Positions 1 through 5,040 of a stretch of DNA of 5,040 nt are shown piece by piece; position 1 is the first letter of the stretch, and the number at the start of each line of letters is the position of its first letter. The translations under genes and the position numbers were made by a program. The notes beneath the pieces are model-generated. The model was not told where the DNA came from. It made no database searches and worked only from the letters and a program-made list of their open reading frames with translations. The stretch is from NCBI GenBank assembly GCA_023386835.1, contig JAEWIY010000127.1:1-5040 (forward strand), in the 5' to 3' direction. This DNA comes from Verrucomicrobiota bacterium. GTDB lineage: Bacteria > Verrucomicrobiota > Verrucomicrobiia > Opitutales > Opitutaceae.

Positions 1-32
1 CTTCGCAGCGACGTTCAACCGCCGCTGCGAAG
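1..32 (-). terminator. Stem-loop across the stop codon of the PLP-enzyme gene
   Basis: Bases 1-10 (CTTCGCAGCG) and 23-32 (CGCTGCGAAG) are perfect inverted repeats separated by 12 bases, and the TGA stop (17-15 on the minus strand) lies in the loop. In the minus-strand transcript this gives a strong GC-rich hairpin at the very end of the operon. Whether a U-tract follows cannot be seen because the window ends here. It could be an intrinsic terminator or a 3'-end-stabilising hairpin. Confidence 0.45.
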
Positions 33-1100
33 GCCTTCCCGCACCGCAGCGGCAAAGTCATCGAATCCGTCAAGCAGCGGCGTGGCCTCGCCGGTCATTC
101 GCAGCACGGAACGTTCGTCCTTGAACCCGCTGCCGGTGACGAGGCAGACGACCGGTTCCTCCGGTGCCACTTCACCGCGGGCCAGCGCCCGTTCGACACC
201 CGCGAGCGCCACGGCTCCGGCGGGTTCACAAAAGATGCCTTCTTCCCGCGCGAGTCGCGCCTGCCAGCGCCAGACCGCGTCGTCATCGACCACGTAGCCC
301 TGTCCACCGGAACTGCGACACACCTCGATCACGCGATCGCCATCAAGCACACCGCCGACCTGCAACCCGCTGATCGCCGTCGTCGACTGCACGGACACCG
401 CGCGAGACCGACCTTCGCGCAGGGGCGTTGCGATGGTGTCGTTGCCCGTGGGTTGCACGCAGTGCACGCGGCTCCGGGCATCGACCTGCTCGAGCCCGCG
501 GGCGATCGCGAGTGTCAGCCCGCCACCACCTGCAGGCACGAAGACATCGAACGCCTCGTCCCGAAACACCTCGGCCAGTTCGTACCCGATGGTCTGCACG
601 CCCGCCATGCCCTTCGGGGAAAGCGCGAAGGCGCTGATCTCGTACCCGGTGCCGAGCGCTGCAGCGAGTTCGCGCAGGCCACCCATCACCGTGTTGTTCA
701 CCTCCGGAGAGCAGCCGAAGTCCTTCACGCGAAACAGCCGCGCGCCATAGGCACGCATCTGACGGAGCTTTCCTTCCGGCGCGCCTTCGACGATCGCAAG
801 GTAGCACGCAAGTCCCGCGCGGGCACAGTACGCGGCGAGCGCGGCGCCCGTGTTGCCACTGGAGGTGCCGAGACACGCGCGGCGACCGTCACGCAGCAGG
901 TGACTGACCGCGGCGGACGCGAAGCGATCCTTGTACGAGCCGGTGGGATTTCCTCCTTCGTACTTGAACCACAACTGCCGCAACCCAAGAGCCGGACCGA
1001 TCCGCTGCGAACGGATCAACGGCGTTCCGCCCTCGCCCATCGATATCGCGAAGTCCGGCGGAGGAGCGCCCCAGCGATGCGCATAGCGCCACAGGCTCAT
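15..1100 (-). CDS. Threonine-synthase-like PLP-dependent enzyme
   Basis: This 361-residue protein belongs to the fold-type II PLP enzymes (threonine synthase / threonine dehydratase group) and is expected to be cytoplasmic. Visible motifs are EGGTPL (23-28), GNPTGSYKDR (50-59) with K57 as the predicted Schiff-base lysine, the cofactor-contacting SSGNTGAALAAY (80-91), the glycine-rich phosphate loop GGGGL (191-195) and C-terminal VTGSGFKD (321-328). The last resembles the TGxGxKD signature of threonine synthases. Length fits the short, roughly 350-residue threonine synthases. The reading frame is open back to 1502, but the chosen ATG at 1100-1098 overlaps the upstream stop as ATGA, and homology begins just after it. 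No good Shine-Dalgarno is seen, so translation is probably coupled to the upstream gene. No other threonine-pathway gene is nearby, so it may act on another beta- or gamma-substituted amino acid in a catabolic setting. Family is confident; exact reaction is not. Confidence 0.88.
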   Translation of the reverse strand: MSLWRYAHRWGAPPPDFAISMGEGGTPLIRSQRIGPALGLRQLWFKYEGGNPTGSYKDRFASAAVSHLLRDGRRACLGTSSGNTGAALAAYCARAGLACYLAIVEGAPEGKLRQMRAYGARLFRVKDFGCSPEVNNTVMGGLRELAAALGTGYEISAFALSPKGMAGVQTIGYELAEVFRDEAFDVFVPAGGGGLTLAIARGLEQVDARSRVHCVQPTGNDTIATPLREGRSRAVSVQSTTAISGLQVGGVLDGDRVIEVCRSSGGQGYVVDDDAVWRWQARLAREEGIFCEPAGAVALAGVERALARGEVAPEEPVVCLVTGSGFKDERSVLRMTGEATPLLDGFDDFAAAVREGLRSGG

Positions 1101-2218
1101 GAGCCACGCCCGTCCCACGGGCCCTCCGCTCGCGTGACGAATCCCGTCAGCATCGTGGTGCTCACCGCGCCTTGCGCCGGCAGGTCCAGCACCTCGCCCC
1201 GGCGCACCAGATCCGCAAAGCGTCCGACCGGCGAGGTGCTCGGTTGCAAGGTGAGGAGGTGCCCTTCGCCCCACAGCGGATAATGCCGAATGCCTCCTGA
1301 GGACGACCAGGACCATGCATAGGGAAAGCGAGCGGCGTCCCACTGCATCGCAAAACCAAGGTTCAGGCGCTCGTTCCACAAGCACCCGCGGCCGACCTCG
1401 AAGTCGGCAAGCTGCACCGAGTGGTCGTGCCCCGACCCGGCAGGTGGAAGCACGCTGCAGTCCCGCAGCTTTCCGCTGTCGCGTTCCGGAACAAAGGGCC
1501 ACGTGCCCTCGTATCCCGCCTGCAGTTGCAGCGCCGAAGGATCATCGGCTGCGAAGACCCGGACGCTCCGTGCGGGTGTGATCAGTCGCACGCCGTCCAG
1601 AAGCGGCCCGCCAAAGGTCGGGTGCTGCAGCCACGCGATCGGCAACGGCTCGCTGCATCGGTTCTCCACCGTTTCCTCCCAGCGCAGCCACACGCTGCCC
1701 GGCTCCACCGTCAACACGCGCCGGTACACGAGTGGCGTGCGAACCGAACGGCCTACGAGCTCCACCCGCACCGCGGCGGCCGTTCGCTCCACGTGCTCGA
1801 CGGTCCAGGGCAGGCTGCGGAGTTCACCATGCGTTCCCAGCGGCGCACCGAAGTAATCGCCGGCAAAGAATCCGTTGGGTAGCGACACGTACCAGCTCCC
1901 ATCCATCACGTCATACAAGTCGCTGCCGCCCGCCATCGGCTGCTCGAGCACCCCGACCCGGGGCGGATGGCCGTACGGGTTTCGCCAGATCACGTCGATT
2001 CCGCTCGCGCGGTGAATGTACCGCACAACCGCCCCCCCAAACGCCGGCCACAGCGCAACGCTGAAGTGTGCGTTTTCCAACATGAGCAACCGGCGGTCGC
2101 CGTCCTCGACCCACCGCGCCACTGGTCTGCGGCTCTGTCCAGTGGCGCGCGTTTGCGCCTTTGCCGCCGACGACGTGGACTGCGCCTGCTTTGCCCGGGA
2201 CTTCTGATTTTTCGCCAT
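1097..2218 (-). CDS. Aldose 1-epimerase-like (galactose mutarotase fold) protein
   Basis: This 373-residue protein has the beta-sandwich signature of the galactose-mutarotase-like superfamily. Seen in order: LENAHFSVALWPAFGG (47-62), the typical first strands with a P-x-x-GG turn; DVIWRNP (75-81); LPNGFFAGDYFGAPLGTHGE (113-132), with H130 in the usual HGE position; WLQHPTFGGPLL (196-207), with H199 resembling the second His region of the family. The fold binds carbohydrates and interconverts anomers of sugars or sugar acids; the substrate here is unknown. Residues 1-35 are a Lys/Ala/Gln/Ser-rich low-complexity tail outside the domain. ATG 2218-2216 was chosen because GGAAG sits 5 bases upstream. 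An alternative GTG lies at 2122 and another ATG at 2083. The shared operator-like repeat at 2121-2144 lies inside this doubtful N-terminal stretch, which favours a downstream start. The stop overlaps the next gene's start (ATGA), indicating an operon with the PLP enzyme. No signal peptide is evident. Confidence 0.8.
   Translation of the reverse strand: MAKNQKSRAKQAQSTSSAAKAQTRATGQSRRPVARWVEDGDRRLLMLENAHFSVALWPAFGGAVVRYIHRASGIDVIWRNPYGHPPRVGVLEQPMAGGSDLYDVMDGSWYVSLPNGFFAGDYFGAPLGTHGELRSLPWTVEHVERTAAAVRVELVGRSVRTPLVYRRVLTVEPGSVWLRWEETVENRCSEPLPIAWLQHPTFGGPLLDGVRLITPARSVRVFAADDPSALQLQAGYEGTWPFVPERDSGKLRDCSVLPPAGSGHDHSVQLADFEVGRGCLWNERLNLGFAMQWDAARFPYAWSWSSSGGIRHYPLWGEGHLLTLQPSTSPVGRFADLVRRGEVLDLPAQGAVSTTMLTGFVTRAEGPWDGRGS
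2115..2149. promoter_or_regulatory. Candidate operator A: 11-bp inverted repeat with the shared motif
   Basis: CGCGCCACTGG (2115-2125) and CCAGTGGCGCG (2139-2149) are perfect inverted repeats with a 13-base spacer. Within this, 2121-2144 reads ACTGGTC-N9-GTCCAGTG, which recurs with the same spacing at 4845-4868. The site lies 73 bases upstream of the plus-strand deacylase ATG (2217) and 37 bases upstream of the alternative internal ATG (2083) of the mutarotase-like gene, so it could govern both directions. A transcription-factor dimer site is inferred; the regulator is not in this window. Confidence 0.55.
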
Positions 2219-3185
2219 GAGCACTTCCGTTTCAGCCTTGGACCTGGACGTTCGCACGCTCGAGCAGGGATTTCACTCGCATCGCTTCCGCGCGCGAAAC
2301 GTCGGCTTCGATGCCTTCATCTGGCGCGGCGGTCCCGGACCCGTGGTGGTGATCAACGGCGCCACGCATGGCGACGAATACGAGGGCCCGACCGTGCTGC
2401 GCCAGTGGGTGCAACGCTGGCGGCCGGTCCGCCTGCGCGGCACCGTCATCATGATCCCGGTGTTGAACGAAGGTGCATTCGAGGCGGGCGAGCGCTGTCA
2501 TCCCACGGACAACGGAAACCTGGCCCGGGCGTTTCCTGGAAATCACCGCGGATCGGTGACGGCCCGGCTCGCCCACCTGTTCGACTCGCAGGTTCTCGCG
2601 CAGGCCACGCACTATGTCGACCTTCACAGCGGTGGTCGCGCGTACGAGCTGCTGCCATGGGTCGGCTACCTTTCCTGCCCTGGCGGAATCGGCCGCGCGC
2701 AGCGCGCGATGGCCGGATGCTTCGACGACTTCTGGTGCTGGGCCGGGCCGCACCTGCCCGGGCGCACCCTCAGCGCGGCCTACTCGCGCGGCGTGCCGGC
2801 CATCTACGTCGAGTGCCGCGGACGGGGAGGGGTGGATGCCCGCGACCTGCGCGCGCTCGATCGCGGCCTGTCGAAGCTCCTGCGCGCAACCGGCTGCGTG
2901 CCGGGCCCGCCCCCCCGCCGCCGCGCGCAGCTCCTGCGGGTGTCGCGCGACGCGGAAGAGGCCCATCTGCAGGTCCATCACCCGGCCCCCCATGCGGGCC
3001 TTTTCGTGCCGTCCGTCGCCCTCGGGCAGCACGTGAGCAAGGGCAAGACCCTCGGCACGGTGTATCCACTCGGCAATGTCACGGCCTCCCTGGTGAAGGC
3101 CGAGCGGAGCGGGCGCGTCGTGCTGGTCCGACATCAACGTTCCGTGCGGGCCGGTGACGCGCTGTTCACCCTCGCGCCCACCTGA
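2217..3185 (+). CDS. M14-family zinc deacylase (succinylglutamate desuccinylase/aspartoacylase type)
   Basis: This 322-residue zinc-dependent amide hydrolase is predicted to remove an acyl group from an N-acyl amino acid or similar compound in the cytoplasm. The family hallmarks are in order: NGATHGDEYEG (47-57), with zinc ligands H51 and E54; DNGNLARAFPG (98-108), the NL(N/A)R-x-FPG substrate motif with R104; YVDLHSGG (133-140), with third zinc ligand H137; and YVECRGRGG (197-205), with E199 as likely general base. Residues from about 245 to the end form the small C-terminal beta domain usual in this group, with a biotinyl/lipoyl-like look (GLFVPSVALGQHVSKG). The motif set resembles deacylases such as the DoeB diaminobutyrate deacetylases of ectoine breakdown, but no other ectoine gene is seen, so the substrate is open. 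An in-frame TGA at 2205-2207 rules out a longer N-terminus. ATG 2217 has no good Shine-Dalgarno and shares its CATG with the divergent gene's start. The gene is monocistronic here. Confidence 0.87.
   Translation: MSTSVSALDLDVRTLEQGFHSHRFRARNVGFDAFIWRGGPGPVVVINGATHGDEYEGPTVLRQWVQRWRPVRLRGTVIMIPVLNEGAFEAGERCHPTDNGNLARAFPGNHRGSVTARLAHLFDSQVLAQATHYVDLHSGGRAYELLPWVGYLSCPGGIGRAQRAMAGCFDDFWCWAGPHLPGRTLSAAYSRGVPAIYVECRGRGGVDARDLRALDRGLSKLLRATGCVPGPPPRRRAQLLRVSRDAEEAHLQVHHPAPHAGLFVPSVALGQHVSKGKTLGTVYPLGNVTASLVKAERSGRVVLVRHQRSVRAGDALFTLAPT
2224..2228 (-). promoter_or_regulatory. Ribosome binding site supporting the 2218 start
   Basis: On the minus strand GGAAG precedes ATG 2218-2216 with a 5-base spacer (TGCTC). 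It is the best Shine-Dalgarno match near any start in the window. It lies inside the 5' coding region of the divergent plus-strand deacylase gene. A chance match is possible, because the operator-like repeat downstream argues for a later start. Confidence 0.4.
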
Positions 3186-3229
3186 AGCCGGGTGACGCAA
3201 CCGGACCGCGGGTGTGCGATCAGACCGGT

Positions 3230-3976
3230 TCATGCCAACAAACCGCCGTCAACCACCCAGGTAACGCCAGTCACGAAACGGGCCCGGGGCGACGCGAGGA
3301 AAACCACGGTGTCCGCAATGTCTGCCGGACGACCTGGGCCCAGCGGTGTCTGGTTCACCACATCCGACACGATGCCGCGTTTCGCCAATTCCTGCTCCAG
3401 CTGGGCGGAGCCCTCCACCCGAATGTCGCCAGGCGCAACCGCTACCACCCGGACCTTCGCGGCGGCGAGTTCCTTCGCCATCGACTGCACCAACGAGTCC
3501 ACCGCCGCCTTGGTGGCGGCGTAGATCATCGCGCCGCGCTGCGGACGGAACGCGTTGATCGAAGAGATGTGGACGATCACACCGCCGCCGGACGTCCTGA
3601 GGTGCGGCACTGCAGCCTGGGAACAGAACACCACCCCGCCGATATTCACCCGCACGAGCGCTTCAAACTGAGCCGGCCGGAGGTCCGCTAGCGTGCCCAG
3701 AGCCTCGGGCCCGGCGATCGCCGCGTTGTTGACCAGCACATCCAGGCCGCCAAGGACGCCGACCGCCTCGTCGACGAACCGCGCACACTGCGCCGGATCA
3801 CCAACATCGACGGGCAGGGCAATCACCCGGCCCGGGTGCCGCTCCACGAGCGAGGCGGCCACGCTCACGTCGGGCTGCCCGACCACCACGCGCGCCCCCT
3901 GGGCCAGGAAGGCTTCGGTGATCGCGCGACCGATGTTGGTGGCGCCGCCGGTGACAATCGCGCGCAGCGGTGTCAT
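3230..3976 (-). CDS. Classical short-chain dehydrogenase/reductase (SDR)
   Basis: This 248-residue NAD(P)-dependent oxidoreductase has the usual length of classical SDRs and a single Rossmann domain. The motifs are the nucleotide-binding TGGATNIG (9-16), the DV pair after strand 4 (57-58), NNAA (83-86), and the catalytic set N111, S139, Y152 and K156 (Y-A-A-T-K). PGDI (182-185) follows, and the C-terminus ends with the frequent VVDGG pattern. It probably oxidises a secondary alcohol or reduces a ketone; the family does not reveal the substrate. At the end of the second beta strand the sequence is VVVGQPD, so Q34 takes the place of the acidic residue that normally selects NAD, and cofactor preference is uncertain. 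The frame is open to 4405, but ATG 3976-3974 begins where SDR homology begins and overlaps the upstream stop as ATGA, so the gene is probably translationally coupled to the unrecognised gene before it. It converges on the deacylase gene with a 44-base gap. Confidence 0.93.
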   Translation of the reverse strand: MTPLRAIVTGGATNIGRAITEAFLAQGARVVVGQPDVSVAASLVERHPGRVIALPVDVGDPAQCARFVDEAVGVLGGLDVLVNNAAIAGPEALGTLADLRPAQFEALVRVNIGGVVFCSQAAVPHLRTSGGGVIVHISSINAFRPQRGAMIYAATKAAVDSLVQSMAKELAAAKVRVVAVAPGDIRVEGSAQLEQELAKRGIVSDVVNQTPLGPGRPADIADTVVFLASPRARFVTGVTWVVDGGLLA

Positions 3977-4854
3977 GATTCTGCCAATACCCAAAGCGAA
4001 TGCCGCGCCTCGACCCGGCGAACCGCCGAAAAATGGTGCACGCGCACCGTCGTGCCTTCGATCGGCGTGGGACGGCTGACCAGGAACTCCGCCCAATCGC
4101 CACCCAGGTGCGCGACGTAGGCGAGGTGCAGGTGCTCGATCAACTGTGGCCCCGTCGACTCGCCAAAGAAGAGCACCGGCCCCGTATCCACCTGATAATA
4201 GCGGTGGCGCTCGCTGTAGTTCACCGTCTTGACCGGGTACTCGAGCGTTACACGAGCGCCATCGGCGGTGAAGGTCGTCCGCGCAACGACGGGGAGGTCC
4301 GATCTCAGCACCTCGATGATCTCGTCGATCCCCCCGATCTTGCGGGCGGGGGATCGACGCACGTCCACACTGTGGGTCTCGAAAGCGGCAATGGGATCCA
4401 CGCACTGCCGTTCAGGCTGCGGGCCCAGGCTCGGCGGATGCAGCATCACGCCCTTGTCGACCTTGTCCCAGCGCTTGATGACGAGGAACTGGCCCGGCCC
4501 GATGACCGCGCACATGTCGGCATTGGGCTGCATCCACACGTCACGTTCGACGAACACCTGCTCCGTCTTGCACGACGCGCCGAGCGCGAACTCCTGCCGC
4601 GCGCCGTCCCGCTCGACGACTGCGAGGCACTCCACCGGCATGCGCACGTTGTTGAGGGTGGTGGGCGGCGGCCGCGACACGGTCAGCAGCGGCTGCTTGG
4701 TCGTATCGTGCCGCCAGCGGAGGAACGACCGGGGAAAATCGCACACCAAGTTGTGGGTCGAGGGGGATGTCATCGAAGGAGCGGTCGGGCGAGGGGTACG
4801 CGCCGCACGTTCGACGTCGAAAAGGCGGCACGCAACGCGGGCGAACTGGTCCAT
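3973..4854 (-). CDS. Unrecognised conserved-looking hypothetical protein
   Basis: I do not recognise a family for this protein of up to 293 residues. It appears soluble: there is no membrane segment or convincing signal peptide. Alternating hydrophobic stretches (ECLAVVERDG, DMCAVIGPGQFLVIKRW, RVTLEYPVKTVNY, TGPVLFFGE) suggest a beta-rich fold. Other notable pieces are CDFPRSFLRWRHD near the N-terminus, GPQLIEHLHLAYVAHLGGDW and VRVHHFSAV near the C-terminus, and several cysteines and histidines. Its stop overlaps the SDR start (ATGA), so it is probably the first gene of a two-gene operon and functionally linked to the SDR. ATG 4854-4852 is the first ATG after an in-frame stop and has a weak GGA about 8 bases upstream. 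The candidate operator B covers that ATG, and residues 1-27 look unstructured, so ATG 4773 (protein starts MTSPSTHN, 266 residues) is a serious alternative although it lacks a Shine-Dalgarno. Coding status is well supported by length, G/C third positions and the coupled junction. Confidence 0.75.
   Translation of the reverse strand: MDQFARVACRLFDVERAARTPRPTAPSMTSPSTHNLVCDFPRSFLRWRHDTTKQPLLTVSRPPPTTLNNVRMPVECLAVVERDGARQEFALGASCKTEQVFVERDVWMQPNADMCAVIGPGQFLVIKRWDKVDKGVMLHPPSLGPQPERQCVDPIAAFETHSVDVRRSPARKIGGIDEIIEVLRSDLPVVARTTFTADGARVTLEYPVKTVNYSERHRYYQVDTGPVLFFGESTGPQLIEHLHLAYVAHLGGDWAEFLVSRPTPIEGTTVRVHHFSAVRRVEARHSLWVLAES
4323..4359 (-). repeat. 12-bp perfect inverted repeat inside the hypothetical gene
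   Basis: CGTCGATCCCCC (4323-4334) and GGGGGATCGACG (4348-4359) pair perfectly around a 13-base spacer. The repeat falls at about residues 166-178 of the hypothetical protein. In the minus-strand mRNA it would form a very stable hairpin mid-gene. No U-tract follows, so a terminator is unlikely. It may affect translation or RNA stability, or be a by-product of the codons used. Confidence 0.5.
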
Positions 4855-4875
4855 TGATTTGTCCAGTGACTGGTC
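4845..4875. promoter_or_regulatory. Candidate operator B: shared motif plus a third half-site
   Basis: Bases 4845-4868 read ACTGGTC-N9-GTCCAGTG, the same motif, spacing and orientation as operator A at 2121-2144. A third half-site, ACTGGTC, follows at 4869-4875 and makes a near-palindrome with the second (GTCCAGTGACTGGTC, 4861-4875). The site spans the predicted ATG at 4854 of the hypothetical gene and abuts an unusually A/T-rich patch at 4874-4889, which looks promoter-like in this GC-rich DNA. Binding by a dimeric regulator that controls the hypothetical/SDR operon is inferred. Confidence 0.55.
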
Positions 4876-4955
4876 ATTTCATTTTTCCAGCAGCCCGTCA
4901 CGTTCCCCCCCAGGCCCCCTGCATGAATTCTGCCCCTCTATCAGGTCAGGCGGCG
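4855..4955. other. Intergenic region upstream of the hypothetical/SDR pair
   Basis: About 100 bases separate the upstream gene's stop from ATG 4854. The stretch contains most of operator B and the A/T-rich patch next to it, but no -35/-10 pair that I can call with confidence. The gap and the operator suggest that the hypothetical/SDR pair has its own promoter rather than relying only on read-through from the upstream gene. Confidence 0.5.
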
Positions 4956-4977
4956 TCACGCCTTCGCGGCGTGCCGC
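4953..4977 (-). repeat. Stem-loop across the stop codon of the partial gene
   Basis: CACGCC (4957-4962) pairs with GGCGTG (4968-4973) around the 5-base loop TTCGC. After one mismatch, GCG (4953-4955) pairs with CGC (4975-4977). The TGA stop lies in the 3' arm of the transcript hairpin. No T-run follows on the minus strand, so a classical intrinsic terminator is not supported. It could be a 3'-end hairpin, comparable in placement to the one at 1-32. Confidence 0.35.
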
Positions 4978-5040
4978 TCGATGAACTGCCGGCATTCCTC
5001 CGTCAACGGGTACCCGAGGAAGCTCGACGCAGAGGAGAAC
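4956..5040 (-). CDS. C-terminal end of an upstream gene (partial)
   Basis: The minus strand from 5039 reads a 27-residue open frame ending at TGA 4958-4956. It begins FSSASSFLGYPLTEE and ends CRQFIERHAAKA. The composition (GC-rich third positions, an amphipathic terminal helix with a charged Arg/His/Lys end) looks like a genuine protein C-terminus, and the other frames are less protein-like. Too little is present to assign a family. It points the same way as the hypothetical/SDR pair and ends about 100 bases before it. Confidence 0.55.
   Translation of the reverse strand, partial: FSSASSFLGYPLTEECRQFIERHAAKA

Noticed and set aside
453..1283. Plus-strand open frame of 276 codons opposite the PLP-enzyme gene
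   Set aside because: It is Arg/His-rich and motif-free, and the opposite strand carries an intact fold-type II PLP enzyme.
1101..1502. N-terminal extension of the PLP-enzyme frame upstream of ATG 1100
   Set aside because: The extension overlaps the mutarotase-like coding sequence, has shadow-like composition and starts at GTG. The ATGA junction and onset of homology point to 1100.
2690..2712. GC-rich near-palindrome (GCGCGC-A-GCGCG) in the deacylase gene
   Set aside because: It is explained by Arg/Ala codons in a conserved reading frame, with no positional or recurrence evidence for a site.
1967..3157. Long plus-strand open frame (396 codons) spanning the divergent start region and most of the deacylase gene
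   Set aside because: It is an Arg/Pro/Ala-rich shadow frame typical of GC-rich DNA. It crosses two well-supported genes and shows no family motif.
3199..3230. AACCGG ... CCGGTT inverted repeat in the convergent gap, as a possible bidirectional terminator
   Set aside because: The arms are only 6 bases, the 20-base spacer is long and no T-run flanks either side. It is too weak to call.
2232..3233. Minus-strand open frame of 333 codons opposite the deacylase gene
   Set aside because: It is antisense to a gene with clear catalytic motifs. The translation is His/Arg/Gly-rich without recognisable domains, consistent with a mirror of codon bias.
3502..3520. CGCCGCC-TTGGT-GGCGGCG hairpin in the SDR gene
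   Set aside because: It coincides with the YxxxK active-site helix and its Ala codons, so coding constraint explains it.
3977..4405. N-terminal extension of the SDR frame upstream of ATG 3976
   Set aside because: It overlaps the hypothetical gene and reads as Arg-rich shadow sequence. SDR homology starts directly at ATG 3976.

Overview
This is a GC-rich, densely coding bacterial window with little non-coding DNA. It holds five essentially complete protein genes and the 3' end of a sixth. The organism cannot be named from this sequence. The strong G/C third-position bias, weak Shine-Dalgarno sites and the enzyme families present fit a high-GC free-living bacterium, such as a proteobacterium or a similar soil or water lineage, but that is inference. 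No mobile element, tRNA, rRNA or CRISPR array is seen.

Layout, left to right. (1) A minus-strand pair: a mutarotase-fold (aldose 1-epimerase-like) protein at 1097-2218 is followed by a threonine-synthase-like PLP enzyme at 15-1100. The two are joined by a 4-base ATGA stop/start overlap, and the second ends in a 10-bp perfect stem-loop across its stop codon (1-32). (2) A plus-strand M14-family zinc deacylase (succinylglutamate desuccinylase/aspartoacylase type) lies at 2217-3185. It starts head to head with the mutarotase-like gene, and the two predicted starts share one CATG. (3) After a 44-base convergent gap comes a second minus-strand pair: an unrecognised protein at 3973-4854 followed by a classical short-chain dehydrogenase/reductase at 3230-3976, again joined by ATGA. 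(4) About 100 bases of non-coding DNA follow, then the C-terminus of another minus-strand gene (4956-5040).

The most interesting signal is regulatory. The same inverted repeat, ACTGGTC-N9-GTCCAGTG with an identical 9-base spacer, occurs once at 2121-2144, near the divergent mutarotase/deacylase starts, and once at 4845-4868, at the start of the unrecognised-protein/SDR pair. I read these as two copies of one operator. They would place all five complete genes under one transcription factor encoded outside the window. Both copies overlap the predicted 5' coding ends of minus-strand genes, so the true starts of those two genes may lie further in.

Together, a deacylase, an SDR oxidoreductase, a sugar-mutarotase-fold protein and a PLP lyase/synthase-type enzyme under a shared operator look like a small catabolic regulon. 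The substrate could be an N-acylated amino acid or sugar-type compound. The enzyme families are visible in the sequence; the joint pathway and substrate are inference.
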